64,000 nucleotides of DNA from Microvelia longipes (GCA_018340805.1 JACMZG010000008.1:78314460-78378459), one strand, 5' to 3'; counted from the stretch's first letter, positions 34,590-44,884 are shown. Numbers and translations: made by a program. The notes: generated from the letters alone by a model not told the origin.

Positions 34590-36127
34590 ATGTGCATCTG
34601 AAGGCAACTGCTCGACCAGTATTCGCTAAAGCGCGACCAACTCCGTTTGCTTTGCTTAAAACTTACTCCTCGGAAATAGAAAAGAAACTGCAGTCTGGAT
34701 TTTATGAAAAAGTCGCGCATTCTCAGTGGGCTTCACCGACTCATGTGGTCGTTAAGGGAGAGAAGATAAGAATCACGGGAGATTATAAATCCACTTTAAA
34801 CCCGCAGATTATCATAGATGAATACCCTATACCCAGGGTAGAAGAGATATTCAGTGAAGTCCGAGACGCTAAAATATTTTGTAAAATCGATATTACGGAT
34901 GCGTACATGAGCTTACCATGCAGTGAGGAGTTCAGTGAGGTCATGACGTTGAATACGCCTACTCATGGTCTCATTCGGCCAAAACGAGCTCAGTACGGTG
35001 TAGCCAGTATTCCTGCCATATGGCATAGGCGCACCAATAATATTTTTGAAGGTATCAAAAACGTTAAGAATTTCTTCGACGATTTCTTAGTATATGCATC
35101 ATCTCCGGAGCATATGTTAAGTATTTTAAAGTTAGTCTTTGAAAGAATTCGTGCTTCAGGATTAAAGTTAAGGAAATCCAAATGTGCTTTTCTTTTAGAC
35201 AGCGTTGAATACTTAGGACATCGAATTGATAAGACGGGGATTCATAAACTAGACAAGCATGTTACTGCAATACTCAATGCTCCTAAACCCAATACTTTTG
35301 ATGAACTAAGGTCCTTTTTAGGGAAAGTTACCTACTATCACAGTTTTATTCCTAACTTATCTGCGATTACAGCTCCTTTAAGGGACATACTTAAGAATTC
35401 AAAGTTTCAATGGACTAAGAAAGGTCTCAAAAGCCTAAAAATACTTAAGGAAGAACTAGCATCAAATCGGGTGTTAACGCCTTATAATCCTAAACTACCT
35501 CTTATGCTGGCCGTAGATGCCAGTCCTATAGGGTTAGGAGCGGTCTTGTCGCATATCATGCCAGATGGAGTCGAAAGACCGATTGCCTATGCCAGCAAAG
35601 CTTTAAGTGAAACCGAGAAGAAGTATCCTCAGATCGATCGCGAAGCTTTAAGTATTGTTTGGGGGGTTAAAAATTTTTTTCAATACGTGTATGGGAGGAA
35701 AATTACTTTTGTCACCAATAATAAACCTATTTATCATATTTTTGCGCCAAATACAGCCTTACCAAAGTTTACTCTCTCCCGATGTGCAAATTACGCTAGT
35801 TATCTAACTAATTTCAGTTACGAGATTAAACATAAAAAGTCGACCCAAAATTTAAATGCTGATTACCTTTCCCGTGCCCCATTAAATTCCTCTGAAGAAT
35901 CAGACTCTCTAAAATCTTATTGTTATCATTCCATTTCAGAGGAATTCGATTCTTTCGTGCAAATGCAAATTTCCCAATTACCGGTAAATTCAGAACAAAT
36001 TGCTAAAGAAACTACAAAAGACCCCGTGCTAGCACCCATACTGTCTGCCTTGCAAAATGGGGAGGATTTAAAAGCTCTAGGATACTCCGGTAGGACGTTA
36101 GATTTCTCCAAGCATGCGGATGCTTAA
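34571..36127 (+). pseudogene. Gypsy reverse transcriptase and RNase H
   Basis: The frame covers the RT palm and fingers: FYEKVAHSQWASPTHVVVK, then ITGDYKSTLN, FCKIDITDAY, and the catalytic NFFDDFLVYAS (FxDD-type, with both aspartates of the catalytic pair). RT connection follows with YLGHRID and ELRSFLGKVTYY. RNase H starts at LAVDASPIGLGAVLS and includes IDREALSIVWGVKNF. Next comes TNNKPI, where gypsy elements usually have TDHKPI, so a catalytic aspartate position holds asparagine. The frame closes at TAA (36125-36127); the integrase continues in another frame after a one-base loss near 36118. The break and the asparagine make this copy non-functional as sequenced. Confidence 0.9.
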
Positions 36128-37536
36128 TGTTAGGTCATCGGGTTGTAATTCCAAAAAAGTTCCATGAAATGATTCTTAAAGAGCTCCATGTTGCCCACAT
36201 CGGTATTACAAAAATGAAAGGTTTAGCTAGATCTCTTGTTTATTGGCCAAACATCGATAGAGATATCGAGCGGATCGCCAAAACATGTTCTGAGTGTTTA
36301 AAACATGCTACAATGCCAGCGAAAAATAAAGATCATCATTGGGAATACCCTAGTGCACCCTGGGAACGCATCCATCTTGATTTCGCTGGACCTCTGAAAA
36401 ACAATAAATACCTACTAATTATCGTTGATGCCTTCTCTAAGTGGACTCAAGTAAAAATAATGACTTCCATTACGGCTGAAGCTACTTGTAAGAGTCTGAG
36501 GAAAATTTTCTGTACTTACAGTGTTCCCTCAGTGGTCGTTTCAGATAACGGACCACAATTTACTGCTGATGAATTTCAAACATTTCTTAAGACCCAAGGA
36601 GTGCGGTGCCATAGGAGAACACCCCCCTACCACCCGTCTAGTAATGGGCAAGCGGAACGTTATGTTCAGTCTATAAAGAAGGCATTACTCAAAGAAGGCG
36701 CGCAAACCAGAGATCTAGAAGAGGCTATTGATTCCTTCTTACTACAATATCACAAGGCTCCCCATCAGACCACGGGGGAACCACCTTCGTTATTGTTTTT
36801 GGGGCGAATCCTTAAGAGTCGACTCGACCTAGTAATTCCAGAGATACCAGATCCAAGAAAAAGAAAGGCTTTATCGAATCCCGAAGCGAAACGAAGGTTC
36901 TTCGATGAAGGAGACCTAGTGCAGTTTCGCTCTTACAGCGCTCAGGAAGAAAAGTGGCTACAAGGTAAAATAAAACATTGCCTTGGAAACGTCATGTACG
37001 TTGTGGAACGCGACGGTAAAATACACAAGAGGCATATAGATCAACTCCGACCGTTCTCATGTGCTCGGCCCTCTATTACACAACAAGCAGAGAAGCCGAA
37101 ACATCGCCCAAGGTATTACAGTACTACCCCCTATTACAGTGCTACTCAACAAGAGCGATCCACCAAGCCTATAGATACTCATACCTCTAGCCAAACATCC
37201 TCAGTTCCAGTCATGCCAGTCCCAACACCAGTAGTTCCAGATGCCCCAATTTTACCACAATGGGGTCCAGCTGCACCAGTACAACCACCATTGGGTCAAC
37301 CTGTCCAGCCTACACCACCACATACTCCACCAGCTGACCAGCCTACACCACCACCTACACCACCCCGACCAGTTCTTCCAGCAGGGGCCGCCATAGTATT
37401 GCCGGAAGCTGCACCAGTTCAACCAACGATGGCTCCAGGCGTTGCTCCTGTTAGAATGAGGCCAGAGCAAGCAGCAATGCCCCTTCGGAGGAGTCATCGT
37501 ATAAGGAAGCGGCGCAGACCGTACACTCCTCCTTAA
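36127..37536 (+). CDS. Gypsy integrase with proline-rich tail
   Basis: 469 codons from the methionine at 36127 to TAA. It has the zinc-binding HHCC region (HVAHIG ... CSEC) and the catalytic core with LDFAGPL, VSDNGPQF and SNGQAERYVQ, giving D, D and E. The C-terminal SH3-like part includes FDEGDLVQFRSY and HKRHIDQLRPF. A tail of about 150 residues rich in proline follows (PVQPTPPHTPP, PTPPPTPPRP) and ends in a basic RRSHRIRKRRRPYTPP. No chromodomain and no envelope are seen. The methionine start is only where the broken frame resumes; in the intact element this is part of pol. The tail may bind host factors or act as a nuclear localisation signal (inference). Confidence 0.9.
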   Translation: MLGHRVVIPKKFHEMILKELHVAHIGITKMKGLARSLVYWPNIDRDIERIAKTCSECLKHATMPAKNKDHHWEYPSAPWERIHLDFAGPLKNNKYLLIIVDAFSKWTQVKIMTSITAEATCKSLRKIFCTYSVPSVVVSDNGPQFTADEFQTFLKTQGVRCHRRTPPYHPSSNGQAERYVQSIKKALLKEGAQTRDLEEAIDSFLLQYHKAPHQTTGEPPSLLFLGRILKSRLDLVIPEIPDPRKRKALSNPEAKRRFFDEGDLVQFRSYSAQEEKWLQGKIKHCLGNVMYVVERDGKIHKRHIDQLRPFSCARPSITQQAEKPKHRPRYYSTTPYYSATQQERSTKPIDTHTSSQTSSVPVMPVPTPVVPDAPILPQWGPAAPVQPPLGQPVQPTPPHTPPADQPTPPPTPPRPVLPAGAAIVLPEAAPVQPTMAPGVAPVRMRPEQAAMPLRRSHRIRKRRRPYTPP

Positions 37537-37550
37537 AGGGCTGGGGAGGA
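37535..37550 (+). promoter_or_regulatory. Gypsy polypurine tract
   Basis: AAAGGGCTGGGGAGGA immediately upstream of the right LTR, the expected plus-strand primer position. Confidence 0.8.
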
Positions 37551-37717
37551 TTAATATATCTTTAATTAGTTTATTGTTGTGTTTTTGCTTAGCAACGAGA
37601 TGTCAGATTATTTAATAGGATAAGTTTTAGTTTTTTTGTCTAATTATTCTTGTTGATGGAATAAAACCAAACGATTGTTATGAATGCCTTTCCTTCTAAT
37701 TTAAGTTAAGTTATATC
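37551..37717 (+). repeat. Gypsy 3' LTR
   Basis: 167 bp, uninterrupted. It serves as the reference for the left LTR. AATAAAACC within it may be a poly(A) signal. Confidence 0.95.
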
Positions 37718-37722
37718 AAACC
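37718..37722. repeat. Gypsy target-site duplication, right (AAACC)
   Basis: Second copy of AAACC, followed by copia gag sequence. Confidence 0.85.
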
Positions 37723-37984
37723 TATCATCTAAGGATTTCATTATCTGTTTTGATGTTTTAGCAGACAATATCAAGCCAACATATGCATCATCCATTGAGC
37801 ATGATATTATCGACATGGCTTCAGCATCTTTTATCTGCCACGCATCATAGTCTACACTCCTTGTGTTTGGACATGACTTTTCTAATACCACGTTAAGCCC
37901 TTTTGCTTTTAGAACCGACATCAGCCTAAACTTCCATGGCACATAATTCTTCCCGTTGAATAACGGTATTTTAATTCCACTCAT
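37718..37984 (-). pseudogene. Copia gag N-terminus
   Basis: The frame starts MSGIKIPLFNGKNYVPWKFR, which is the standard start of copia gag (L.G.NY..W....M...L...GL). It runs to MKSLDDRF, where the gypsy insertion breaks it. The remainder resumes on the other side of the gypsy at 31627. The start codon at 37984 lies about 120 bases downstream of the primer site. Confidence 0.9.
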
Positions 37985-38103
37985 TTTCTATATATATATT
38001 TTTTTTATTGACTTTTTGTCAAAAATATTAAAATTTAATTATTTTTGACTTACTCTCAAATTATTTACTTCCTGGGTTCTGCCCTTCAGTCCCTTTTCTT
38101 AGT

Positions 38104-38118
38104 CTGGGCCCATAACCC
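38104..38118 (-). promoter_or_regulatory. Copia primer binding site (half-tRNA initiator Met)
   Basis: The + strand reads CTGGGCCCATAACCC, the anticodon stem-loop of initiator tRNA-Met, one base inside the LTR. Drosophila copia primes from an initiator tRNA-Met fragment cut in the anticodon loop; the same mechanism fits here. Confidence 0.85.
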
Positions 38119-38119
38119 T

Positions 38120-38248
38120 TGTTAGCGCAGTATTAATATTAATAATTAATTAACACGATGACTGACAAACTAAGAATGATATATTTTAGACATTGATTGA
38201 CATAAGTTACTTTAGAGAACAAGTATATATAAATATATAAATCTAACA
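38120..38248 (-). repeat. Copia 5' LTR
   Basis: 129 bp, identical by eye to 29308-29436. Confidence 0.95.
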
Positions 38249-38253
38249 GTATT
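38249..38253. repeat. Copia target-site duplication, right (GTATT)
   Basis: Matches 29303-29307. Confidence 0.95.
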
Positions 38254-38833
38254 TCACTGTTTAATTAGTAATAAAGAACAATTAAATGATGATATCGATT
38301 ATTTTTTAATAATAACCAACTGATTTTTTACGTTGTTTAACTAGACAGAAGCGCTAAAAGTGGCAGTGTGTCGACTTTGCGGCACTTTTGATAATTCAAG
38401 TGTTTACTTTATCTCCCTTGGATATAAAAATAAACTTTTCAATACAGTGTGGGTATAATGAAATTACTTTAATGAAATACTTGATGAAAGTCCTCGTATT
38501 TAATTTCTAAAGTTACTATTTCACAGCCTATCTGTGGCAAAAATTATTAACTCAATAGTATTTTTAATAAAACGAACAACAATTTAAAGGGTATTATAAT
38601 CCCCGAACTGTTGCAAGTTTAATAAAGAGATGTTAATTTACCACCATAGTCGAAGTAAACCTCCATCAAGCCTTTTCAAGCATCAGTGTCATAAATAAAA
38701 TATTATACAGAGAGAAAAAAATGATAGAAAACTACATTCATTGAATATCTCGGTGTGGAAGTGATTAATCAATTTAAACATAGAATTGAGATTTAATAAT
38801 TTTTTGTAAGTCTTAGTTACAAAGATTATTTTT

Positions 38834-39125
38834 TACTTTTCCTCATTTGTACCGTAGGTATATAGGAAAAGTATTGTGTTTGCAAAAAAGTCCGAAACCT
38901 GGATCCGTTTCAGATGTTTTAAAGGCCTCCTGAGTGGTTTTTGCAAAGTTGTCTGCGTGTGTGTGTGTGTGTCTGTTATCTTCGTAGCCCCCAGTGTATT
39001 AATGCTAGAGAGTTGTAACTTCTATTTTCTGAGGGCGAGCGAAGCAAGTGCGAAGTTGGGAGGATGAGCGTAGCAAATCCGATGTGATGAGAAAAAGTTC
39101 CCTGAGGTACCCCTCGGGGAACTTA
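38834..39125 (+). repeat. Rep-A copy, + strand, shortened
   Basis: It begins TTACTTTTCCTCATTTGTAC and its partner GGTATATAGGAAAAG, forming the terminal hairpin. It contains CCGTTTCAGATGTTTTAAAG, a (GT)n run at 38958-38973, GCTAGAGAGTTGTAACTTC, the box GGCGAGCGAAGCAAGTGCG and GGAGGATGAGCGTAGC. Both ends are present but the middle found in the copy at 59870 is deleted. Confidence 0.75.
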
Positions 39126-39129
39126 AATA

Positions 39130-39700
39130 GAGGTATAAGTTTAAATATCAGAGGTTGGGTTAAATATTAGAGGTATAAGTTTGAGTATATAAATAAGTTA
39201 GAGAAAAGGATCGTTAAGGTGAATAAGTTAAATAATTTCCTAAATAAGGCGAAGTGAGTTAATTTTAAAAATTTAGGTGTATTAATATCATCAACATAGT
39301 AAAATTAATTCTCTCCTTTCAGTCTCTGTCATTCTCCGTATTTTCTTGCAACACCTGTCTTATATTGGTAATAATTTTGGTCTTTCTTCATCTAGTTTTC
39401 AAATTTTCTTCTACAGTTTCATCCAATTCATCTTCTTAATAAATGCTTAAGCCTGTTTCTTATCCTCGTCTTTATACAATATGACAAACTTTTTTATCAT
39501 TCTTTATTCTCCATAGTTGATTTCTGTATTTTGAACTAAATGTTTTTGGTGTTTTCGTAACAACTCTTTCTTTCATTCAGTCTGTTAATTTACCTTTGAC
39601 AGCGGAATATCAAGTTCTAGTAATACCAATGGCATTGTTGCGTAAGTGGAATTTTTTGAATTTTAAAATATGTGGCACGCGTGGTACTTTTATTTTAAGT
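39130..39700. other. Intergenic sequence, nothing recognised
   Basis: No supported feature. Confidence 0.25.
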
Positions 39701-39702
39701 TG

Positions 39703-39719
39703 TGATATTATATTATATA

Positions 39720-39768
<49 letters not shown>

Positions 39769-39782
39769 ATATATATATTTTA

Positions 39783-39848
<66 letters not shown>
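39703..39848. repeat. (TA)n microsatellite
   Basis: About 145 bp of TA with a short TTTTAATTT interruption. Confidence 0.95.
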
Positions 39849-39851
<3 letters not shown>

Positions 39852-40317
39852 CGTATAGTAATAATTTAAGTTTAACTATTGTTCCACAAACCACCTCTAC
39901 GATTGATGTAAGGTATGAGCTATATACGAATATAATTTAAAAACAAACACCAATGTTTTTAAGTTATCTAAGTCATAAAATAGTAATAAATGTTTTCAAC
40001 TCTTAAATATGCGCTTAACTCATGAAAATGTTTTTATTATCACGAAACAATACAGTGCTTTTCCTACAAACAAGTGGTAAGATGTGAGTGCAAATATGTA
40101 TTTGGGAGGCGTTTAGTGAAAAACAATAGTGTTTTTCAAAATTATTGGAAACATTTGTAACTGTTTACAATTTAACATTGAAATCTTCATTTAGTTAATA
40201 CAGTCAAAGAAAAACCCCTTTAGCCCCCACCCTCAAATGCTTAGGCAGCCTTATGATTACTTTACAAATCTGTACCTAATATACAATTTTTATTTACAAA
40301 TAACTGCTGGATATAAA

Positions 40318-40512
40318 GAAAAATGGCAAATTTTCGACGTTTCACTTTACTGTGGGAGGCATCTTCAGGGATTTTAGACATCGTGTATCAGTGGACAATG
40401 TTCTAAACGATTTGAACTGAAGTTCAGTTTTTTTTAGATAATTTTCATCTGCTCCATACTTAAAATAGCTAAATCCCTAAAGATACCTCTCACAAATAAA
40501 GCAAAACATCCC
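40318..40512. mobile_element. Short inverted element with two Penelope-type termini
   Basis: The left arm (40335-40385) and right arm (40460-40512) are inverted repeats: TGTGGGAGGCATCTTCAGGG matches the complement of CCCTAAAGATACCTCTCACA. Each arm has the box order of a Penelope terminal hammerhead facing outward. About 75 bp separate them. No coding sequence lies inside. Confidence 0.55.
40335..40372 (-). ncRNA. Hammerhead-ribozyme-like motif with consensus boxes
   Basis: The - strand has CTGAAGA (a perfect CTGANGA box) and then GAAACGTC, the exact box III plus cleavage-site pattern often seen in Penelope-associated hammerheads (GAAA, two-base stem III, UC). The region between them does not form a convincing stem II by eye. 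The right-hand partner on the + strand (CTAAAGA ... AAAACATC, 40477-40510) is degraded. Confidence 0.45.
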
Positions 40513-40947
40513 ATTCCTTATCTACATTGACGTGGTCACCACCGGAAGACCTATTCCACCTTTACCTTTACGAAAATATGGAAAAAATATTTTAAAAAAC
40601 TTCTTAACTATTAAATAATTATGTTTAAATATTTCTTCTTATTATTATTATTAAATAATATTGAGGATTATTAATTCTGTAAACTAATTAAATTTTATGC
40701 TGACTTATTAAGTGATATTAAAATCTTTTTAGAGATTTAGTTATTAAAACATTTCAAAGTAAATAGTTATCTCGACTTAATTTTGCTAAATATATTACTT
40801 AATGTAGGTATATTTTTAGGTATATTACTTGATGGTTTCACAATAATGTTCAACTCTTATTAAAAATAATCACTCCAACTATCTATCTTAAACTCTTTAC
40901 TATCATAGCTATTCTTTGTATGTTAATCTCCTTCCTTAGTGTAGCTT

Positions 40948-41450
40948 AACATAGCTAGACATCTAGAACATCATAGCTAGGCATTTAGAACATCATAGCT
41001 AGGCATCTAGAACATCATAGCTAGGCATCTAGAACATCATAGCAGACATCTAGACATCATAGCTAGCATCTAGAACACAAGCTCATGGAATCATATCATC
41101 ATAGCTAGACATCTAGAACATCATAGCTAGACATCTAGAACATCATAAGCTGGAACATCATAGCTAACATCTAGAAATCATAGCTAGGCATCTAGAACAT
41201 CATAGCTAGACATCTAGAACATCATACCTAGACATCTAGAACATCATACCTAGACATCTAGAACATCATAGCTAGACATCTAGAACATCATAGCTGGAAC
41301 ATCATAGCTAGACATCTAGAACATCATAGCTAGGCATCTAGAACATCATAGCTAGACATCTAGAACATCTTAGCTAGACTTCTAGAACATCAAAGCTAGA
41401 CATCTAGAACATCATAGCTAGACATCTTGAACATCATAGCTAGACATCAT
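40948..41450. repeat. 22-bp minisatellite
   Basis: More than 20 units of CATCTAGAACATCATAGCTA plus two bases, with variants (GGCATCT, ACATACCTA). Some units are truncated or recombined near 41040-41170. Confidence 0.95.
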
Positions 41451-41459
41451 TTCAACACC

Positions 41460-41950
41460 GGTAATCTTATTTGTTTAGTGTTATATATATTTATGTATGC
41501 AGTCTAAATGTATTTGGTTTTATTCCATGAGTATATTTTAACAAATGCCAATAATTCTAAACAGATTAAGGTCTCAAATAGTCGTAGATCTCAGGTGGAT
41601 GTCTCAGGTACTTAAGCATCTCTAGAGTGACGTGTCATGAGCTACTTAGCATTCTTAGGTTAGAATCAATAACTTTAAATTCTAACCCGGATTGACGAAT
41701 TCATATAATATTTCCCGGAATGGCTCATGTTCTGTTTTATCAAAACAGATTTTTATTTTTTAGATTCATGTTCTGTATAAACTTGTATTATACTTGACAT
41801 TTTTTAATACTTCTCTCTCATATAAACAATTAACAATTAAATGGTTTTTTAGAGGAAGAATATGAAAAAACAACTAAGGTAGTTGACCAAAAAAAAGATC
41901 AGTTGAAAACAAAATTTGAGACCCCGTAACAATTTTTTATTAAAATAGAC
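41460..41950. other. Intergenic sequence, nothing recognised
   Basis: No supported feature. Confidence 0.25.
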
Positions 41951-41955
41951 TCTAG

Positions 41956-43158
41956 GGCCCGTATTCAAAGACGTTTCCTAACATTTTCCTAACTTTTTCC
42001 TAACATTTTCCTAACATTTTCCTAATTTTTCCAAATCCTAACATTTTCCTAACATTCTCCTATCGTGTTTTAAAGTCTTTTAGAGGCTTCGCACGATTTT
42101 ATTTAGTGTTAAGTCAAAAAGTGATACCATTTGTAAGTAACGTAATATATATCGCAAAATATCAATTTATTAACTTATTACCTGGATTTACGACACACTT
42201 TGTCATAAACAACAATGCGGCCTTGCTTTGGCGAATGTTAAATATATTAGAAACTTTATTTACATATGTTTTCAGTAAACAGTAGAGTTAATACAAATAC
42301 AATGTTCAATTATTGTAACAGCTTTCATAAATAAAGCAGTATCAAGCGTTTCAAGTTTGAACGTGCACTAGGTTGTACGAATCCAAAGATGTCTAAATGA
42401 AGACCTGTTAATCAGTGCAACACTGTTTTCATTTTGCTAAATCATTTACACAATTTTGTTTTTCGTATTTTGTCATCAAATTCATTTTTGTTTGTGTAAA
42501 ATGTTTTTTGTAATAATGGCTGAATTATTCACACCGGACCAACTGAATTTCTTTTTTTAAATCGATAGCCCGCCACAAACAGACCATAGAAAATAAAAAA
42601 TCTGATTGTGTTAAAAGAATTTCAGGATAAACTCCCTAATAGTAAGGTAAGTGGATTAATAGTAACTTATATTATGTATTTTTATGTAGATAGTTATTAA
42701 TACGACAAAGTGTGTCGTAAATCCAGGTAATAAGTTAATAACATTGATATTTTGCGATTTATTACGTTACTTACAATGGTATCTTTTTGACTTAACTACC
42801 TTAGGTTCTTACTAAAACAATCATGCGAAGCCTCTAAATGACTTTTAAAACACGGTAACAATCATTTAAATTTCGTGGCTTAAAAACATTTCCCTTACCT
42901 AAACCTAAGGTGAGTGTTGGGAGAATATTAGGAGTTAGGAAATGTAGGAGAATGTTAGGAAATAGGAAAAGTTAGGTGTTAGGAATGTTAGGAGCTGTTA
43001 GGAAATGTTAGGAGAATGTTAGGAAAAAGTTAGGAAAATGTTAGGAAAAGTTAGGTGTTAGGAAATGTTAGGAGAATGTAGGAAAATGTTAGGAAATGTT
43101 AGGAAAAAGTTAGGAGAATGTTAGGAAAATGTTAGGAAAACGTCTTTGAATACGGGCC
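41956..43158. mobile_element. Fold-back DNA transposon, PIF/Harbinger-like, copy 2
   Basis: 1203 bp with the same GGCCCGTATTCAAAGACG termini as copy 1. The duplication is TAG (41953-41955 and 43159-43161). The unique centre is in the opposite orientation to copy 1. The SANT-like frame begins at 42516 (MAELFTPDQLNF) and is broken by a T-run difference after about 13 codons. The right arm has a longer tandem array (42920-43140) than the left (41970-42065), showing expansion or loss of the 11-bp units. Confidence 0.85.
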
Positions 43159-43159
43159 T

Positions 43160-43800
43160 AGATTTGCTGCTAGATATTTAGGGGAAGCATAGAATTAAAA
43201 GACCTCTAACGCGTAATTTGTTCATTAAATTTCCACTATTAACGCTTCAGCCTAATCCAAAACTGATGATGAATAAGCATTTTTCTTTAGAGGAAGGTGC
43301 AGGACAACAATGTATCATACAAATCAGCTGTATGCATACGAACAAAAGATGTTATTTTATTATTTACTTCAGGAGTGGGGAGATAATTGAATTTAATTTA
43401 ATGTAAGAAACAAGAAATAAGAAATATATTAGTTTAGACTTTGTCAGCACTCTGAAGAGTAAGACGTTACAAAACGAAGAGGCAACATGTTGATGGCTCA
43501 ACATTAAATTATGTTGAGCCATCAATAATTATTAATGTTGAATGATTAAACAGTTCCTAGATGTTATATAGTTATGGTTATAATATAAAATTACTAAATA
43601 AATTGTACTAAAGAAAGCTATTTGTGGGCAAATAATATAGGTATATAGTACATAAAATAAACTGTATGTAAGTAATTAAGTATATAGGCAAGATCTATTT
43701 GGATAAATATTACTCATTGAGAGAGCTCTAAGGAAATTAAAATGGTAAAATAAGTAATAGAGGTAATGAGGTAGAAATGTTTTGGTAGGATTGAAAATTG
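43160..43800. other. Intergenic sequence, nothing recognised
   Basis: A short inverted pair (ATGTTGATGGCTCAACAT) lies at 43488-43515 region; otherwise no supported feature. Confidence 0.25.
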
Positions 43801-43801
43801 A

Positions 43802-44020
43802 TTAATGAATTAAGTAGTGTTGCGAGAATAAAGATATCTTAATATTTACAGCTAGGTGATGAGATCTTAAAGTTTGCTGATAAGGGCAACGAAATAATAT
43901 ATGCTGCATGTCTTCAGGTTCTTGACAGTGGCAAACTTGACATTTGTTGGGTTGGTGTAGCTTGAGTAGGACGTAATTAAAGTAACATTTAATGTTAACT
44001 TGCCTGTCATTGATAGGCAT
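43802..44020 (-). pseudogene. C-terminal zinc motif of a non-LTR retrotransposon
   Basis: The - strand frame contains KCQVC followed by EDMQHILFRCPYQQ: C-x2-C ... H-x4-C, residues 27, 30, 40 and 45 of the 72-residue frame. This is the usual C-terminal zinc motif after RNase H in Jockey/I-type elements (compare CPMC ... HLLAEC at 16250-16310). The upstream RNase H and RT are not seen, so it is a short relic. The families at 16 kb and here differ in sequence. Confidence 0.65.
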
Positions 44021-44116
44021 GTTTAATTCAATTCAGGTTTGAGATGAATTTTTTAACATTGTGCAATTTTTCATAAAATGACTAAATTTTAAAATGAAGA
44101 TAGAGCTTAAGACATG

Positions 44117-44193
44117 ATAACTAGCTGACGTTTGATTTTAATTGTGTTCATAAATGATAACTTGCTGACGTTTGATTTTAATTGTGTTCAAAA
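44117..44193. repeat. Tandem duplication of 41-42 bp
   Basis: GATAACTAGCTGACGTTTGA and GATAACTTGCTGACGTTTGA each start a unit that ends ATTGTGTTCA. Confidence 0.85.
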
Positions 44194-44199
44194 TTCTTG

Positions 44200-44860
44200 A
44201 TCAGGGGTGCCAAACTGTGGACGTTTGACTATTTAACACCTATCAGAGACCATCTCTTATTTCCTGATTTTCCAACTACTTTTAAAGCATTAATTTAAAA
44301 AGAAATAAAAACAACTATGTACAAAAATCAAGCACAGGGTGATTTTAAAATTTACCTATATATTATGAAATTTTAATAAACTAAAACTTTTTGCTTTAAG
44401 GTTTCCCTTCATTACTTTTATGTTAATAGACAACATCATTTAAGTTTAGATTAATTCGTTAGTAAGGCAGAAAATATGTTATATTACTATTATTTCTTAA
44501 ATTATATATATTTAGATTAAATGAAATAGAGCAGTTTTAAAAAAAATTGTAAATTAAAATTTGGATTAAACATTTTAAAATCAAATAATGGGTTCCTAAC
44601 AAGTAAAAATTTTACCTTCAGTCCGAAGCATTCTTTTGATTTAATTTGTTTATTATTTATTTATTTATTGTATTATTATTTTAAAACGTCCATAAATGTT
44701 ACGTGGATCGTTTGAAACCCCCTCACAGACCAAACTGGTCCGTGAATTACCCATTGGAAACCACTGTACTGTAAAGGTTAACCAGAAAAATGTCTGGGTC
44801 CTGCGAGAGCCATATATTATTGTAGCCTAGTAAAATCAGTTTTAGAATTTGAGACACTAA
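44200..44860. other. Intergenic sequence, nothing recognised
   Basis: No supported feature. Confidence 0.25.
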
Positions 44861-44884
44861 TAATTTTAAATGTTTTAGAAAATT

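Larger units (their letters stand above)
31628..37717 (+). mobile_element. Ty3/gypsy retrotransposon inserted in copia
   Basis: It has 167-bp LTRs (right 37551-37717; left 31628-32998, enlarged by a 1201-bp insertion and its 3-bp duplication). They differ at one position by eye (TGTTGTT versus TGTTTTT). The primer site TGGCGACGAGGAC (33002-33014) lies three bases inside. A purine tract AAAGGGCTGGGGAGGA (37535-37550) abuts the right LTR. The coding order is gag, two zinc knuckles, protease, RT, RNase H, integrase and a proline-rich tail; no envelope gene is present. Four breaks interrupt the frame. Without its own insertion the element is about 4.9 kb. The LTR ends lack the usual TG...CA, so the exact borders carry an uncertainty of two to three bases. 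Confidence 0.95.
29308..38248 (-). mobile_element. Ty1/copia retrotransposon, internally deleted, split by a gypsy element
   Basis: Two 129-bp LTRs (29308-29436 and 38120-38248), identical by eye, start TGTTAG and end CTAACA on the + strand. They are flanked by a 5-bp duplication. On the - strand the order is LTR, half-tRNA primer site, gag start, [gypsy insertion], gag zinc knuckle, protease, integrase, RNase H tail, purine tract, LTR. Without the gypsy insertion the element is about 2.85 kb, so roughly 2 kb is missing. The reverse transcriptase and most of RNase H are deleted, with the junction near 29690. The element therefore depends on others for mobility. Identical LTRs indicate a recent insertion. 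Confidence 0.95.

Noticed and set aside
43218..43406. 62-codon open frame after fold-back copy 2
   Set aside because: No recognisable domain and a length expected by chance.
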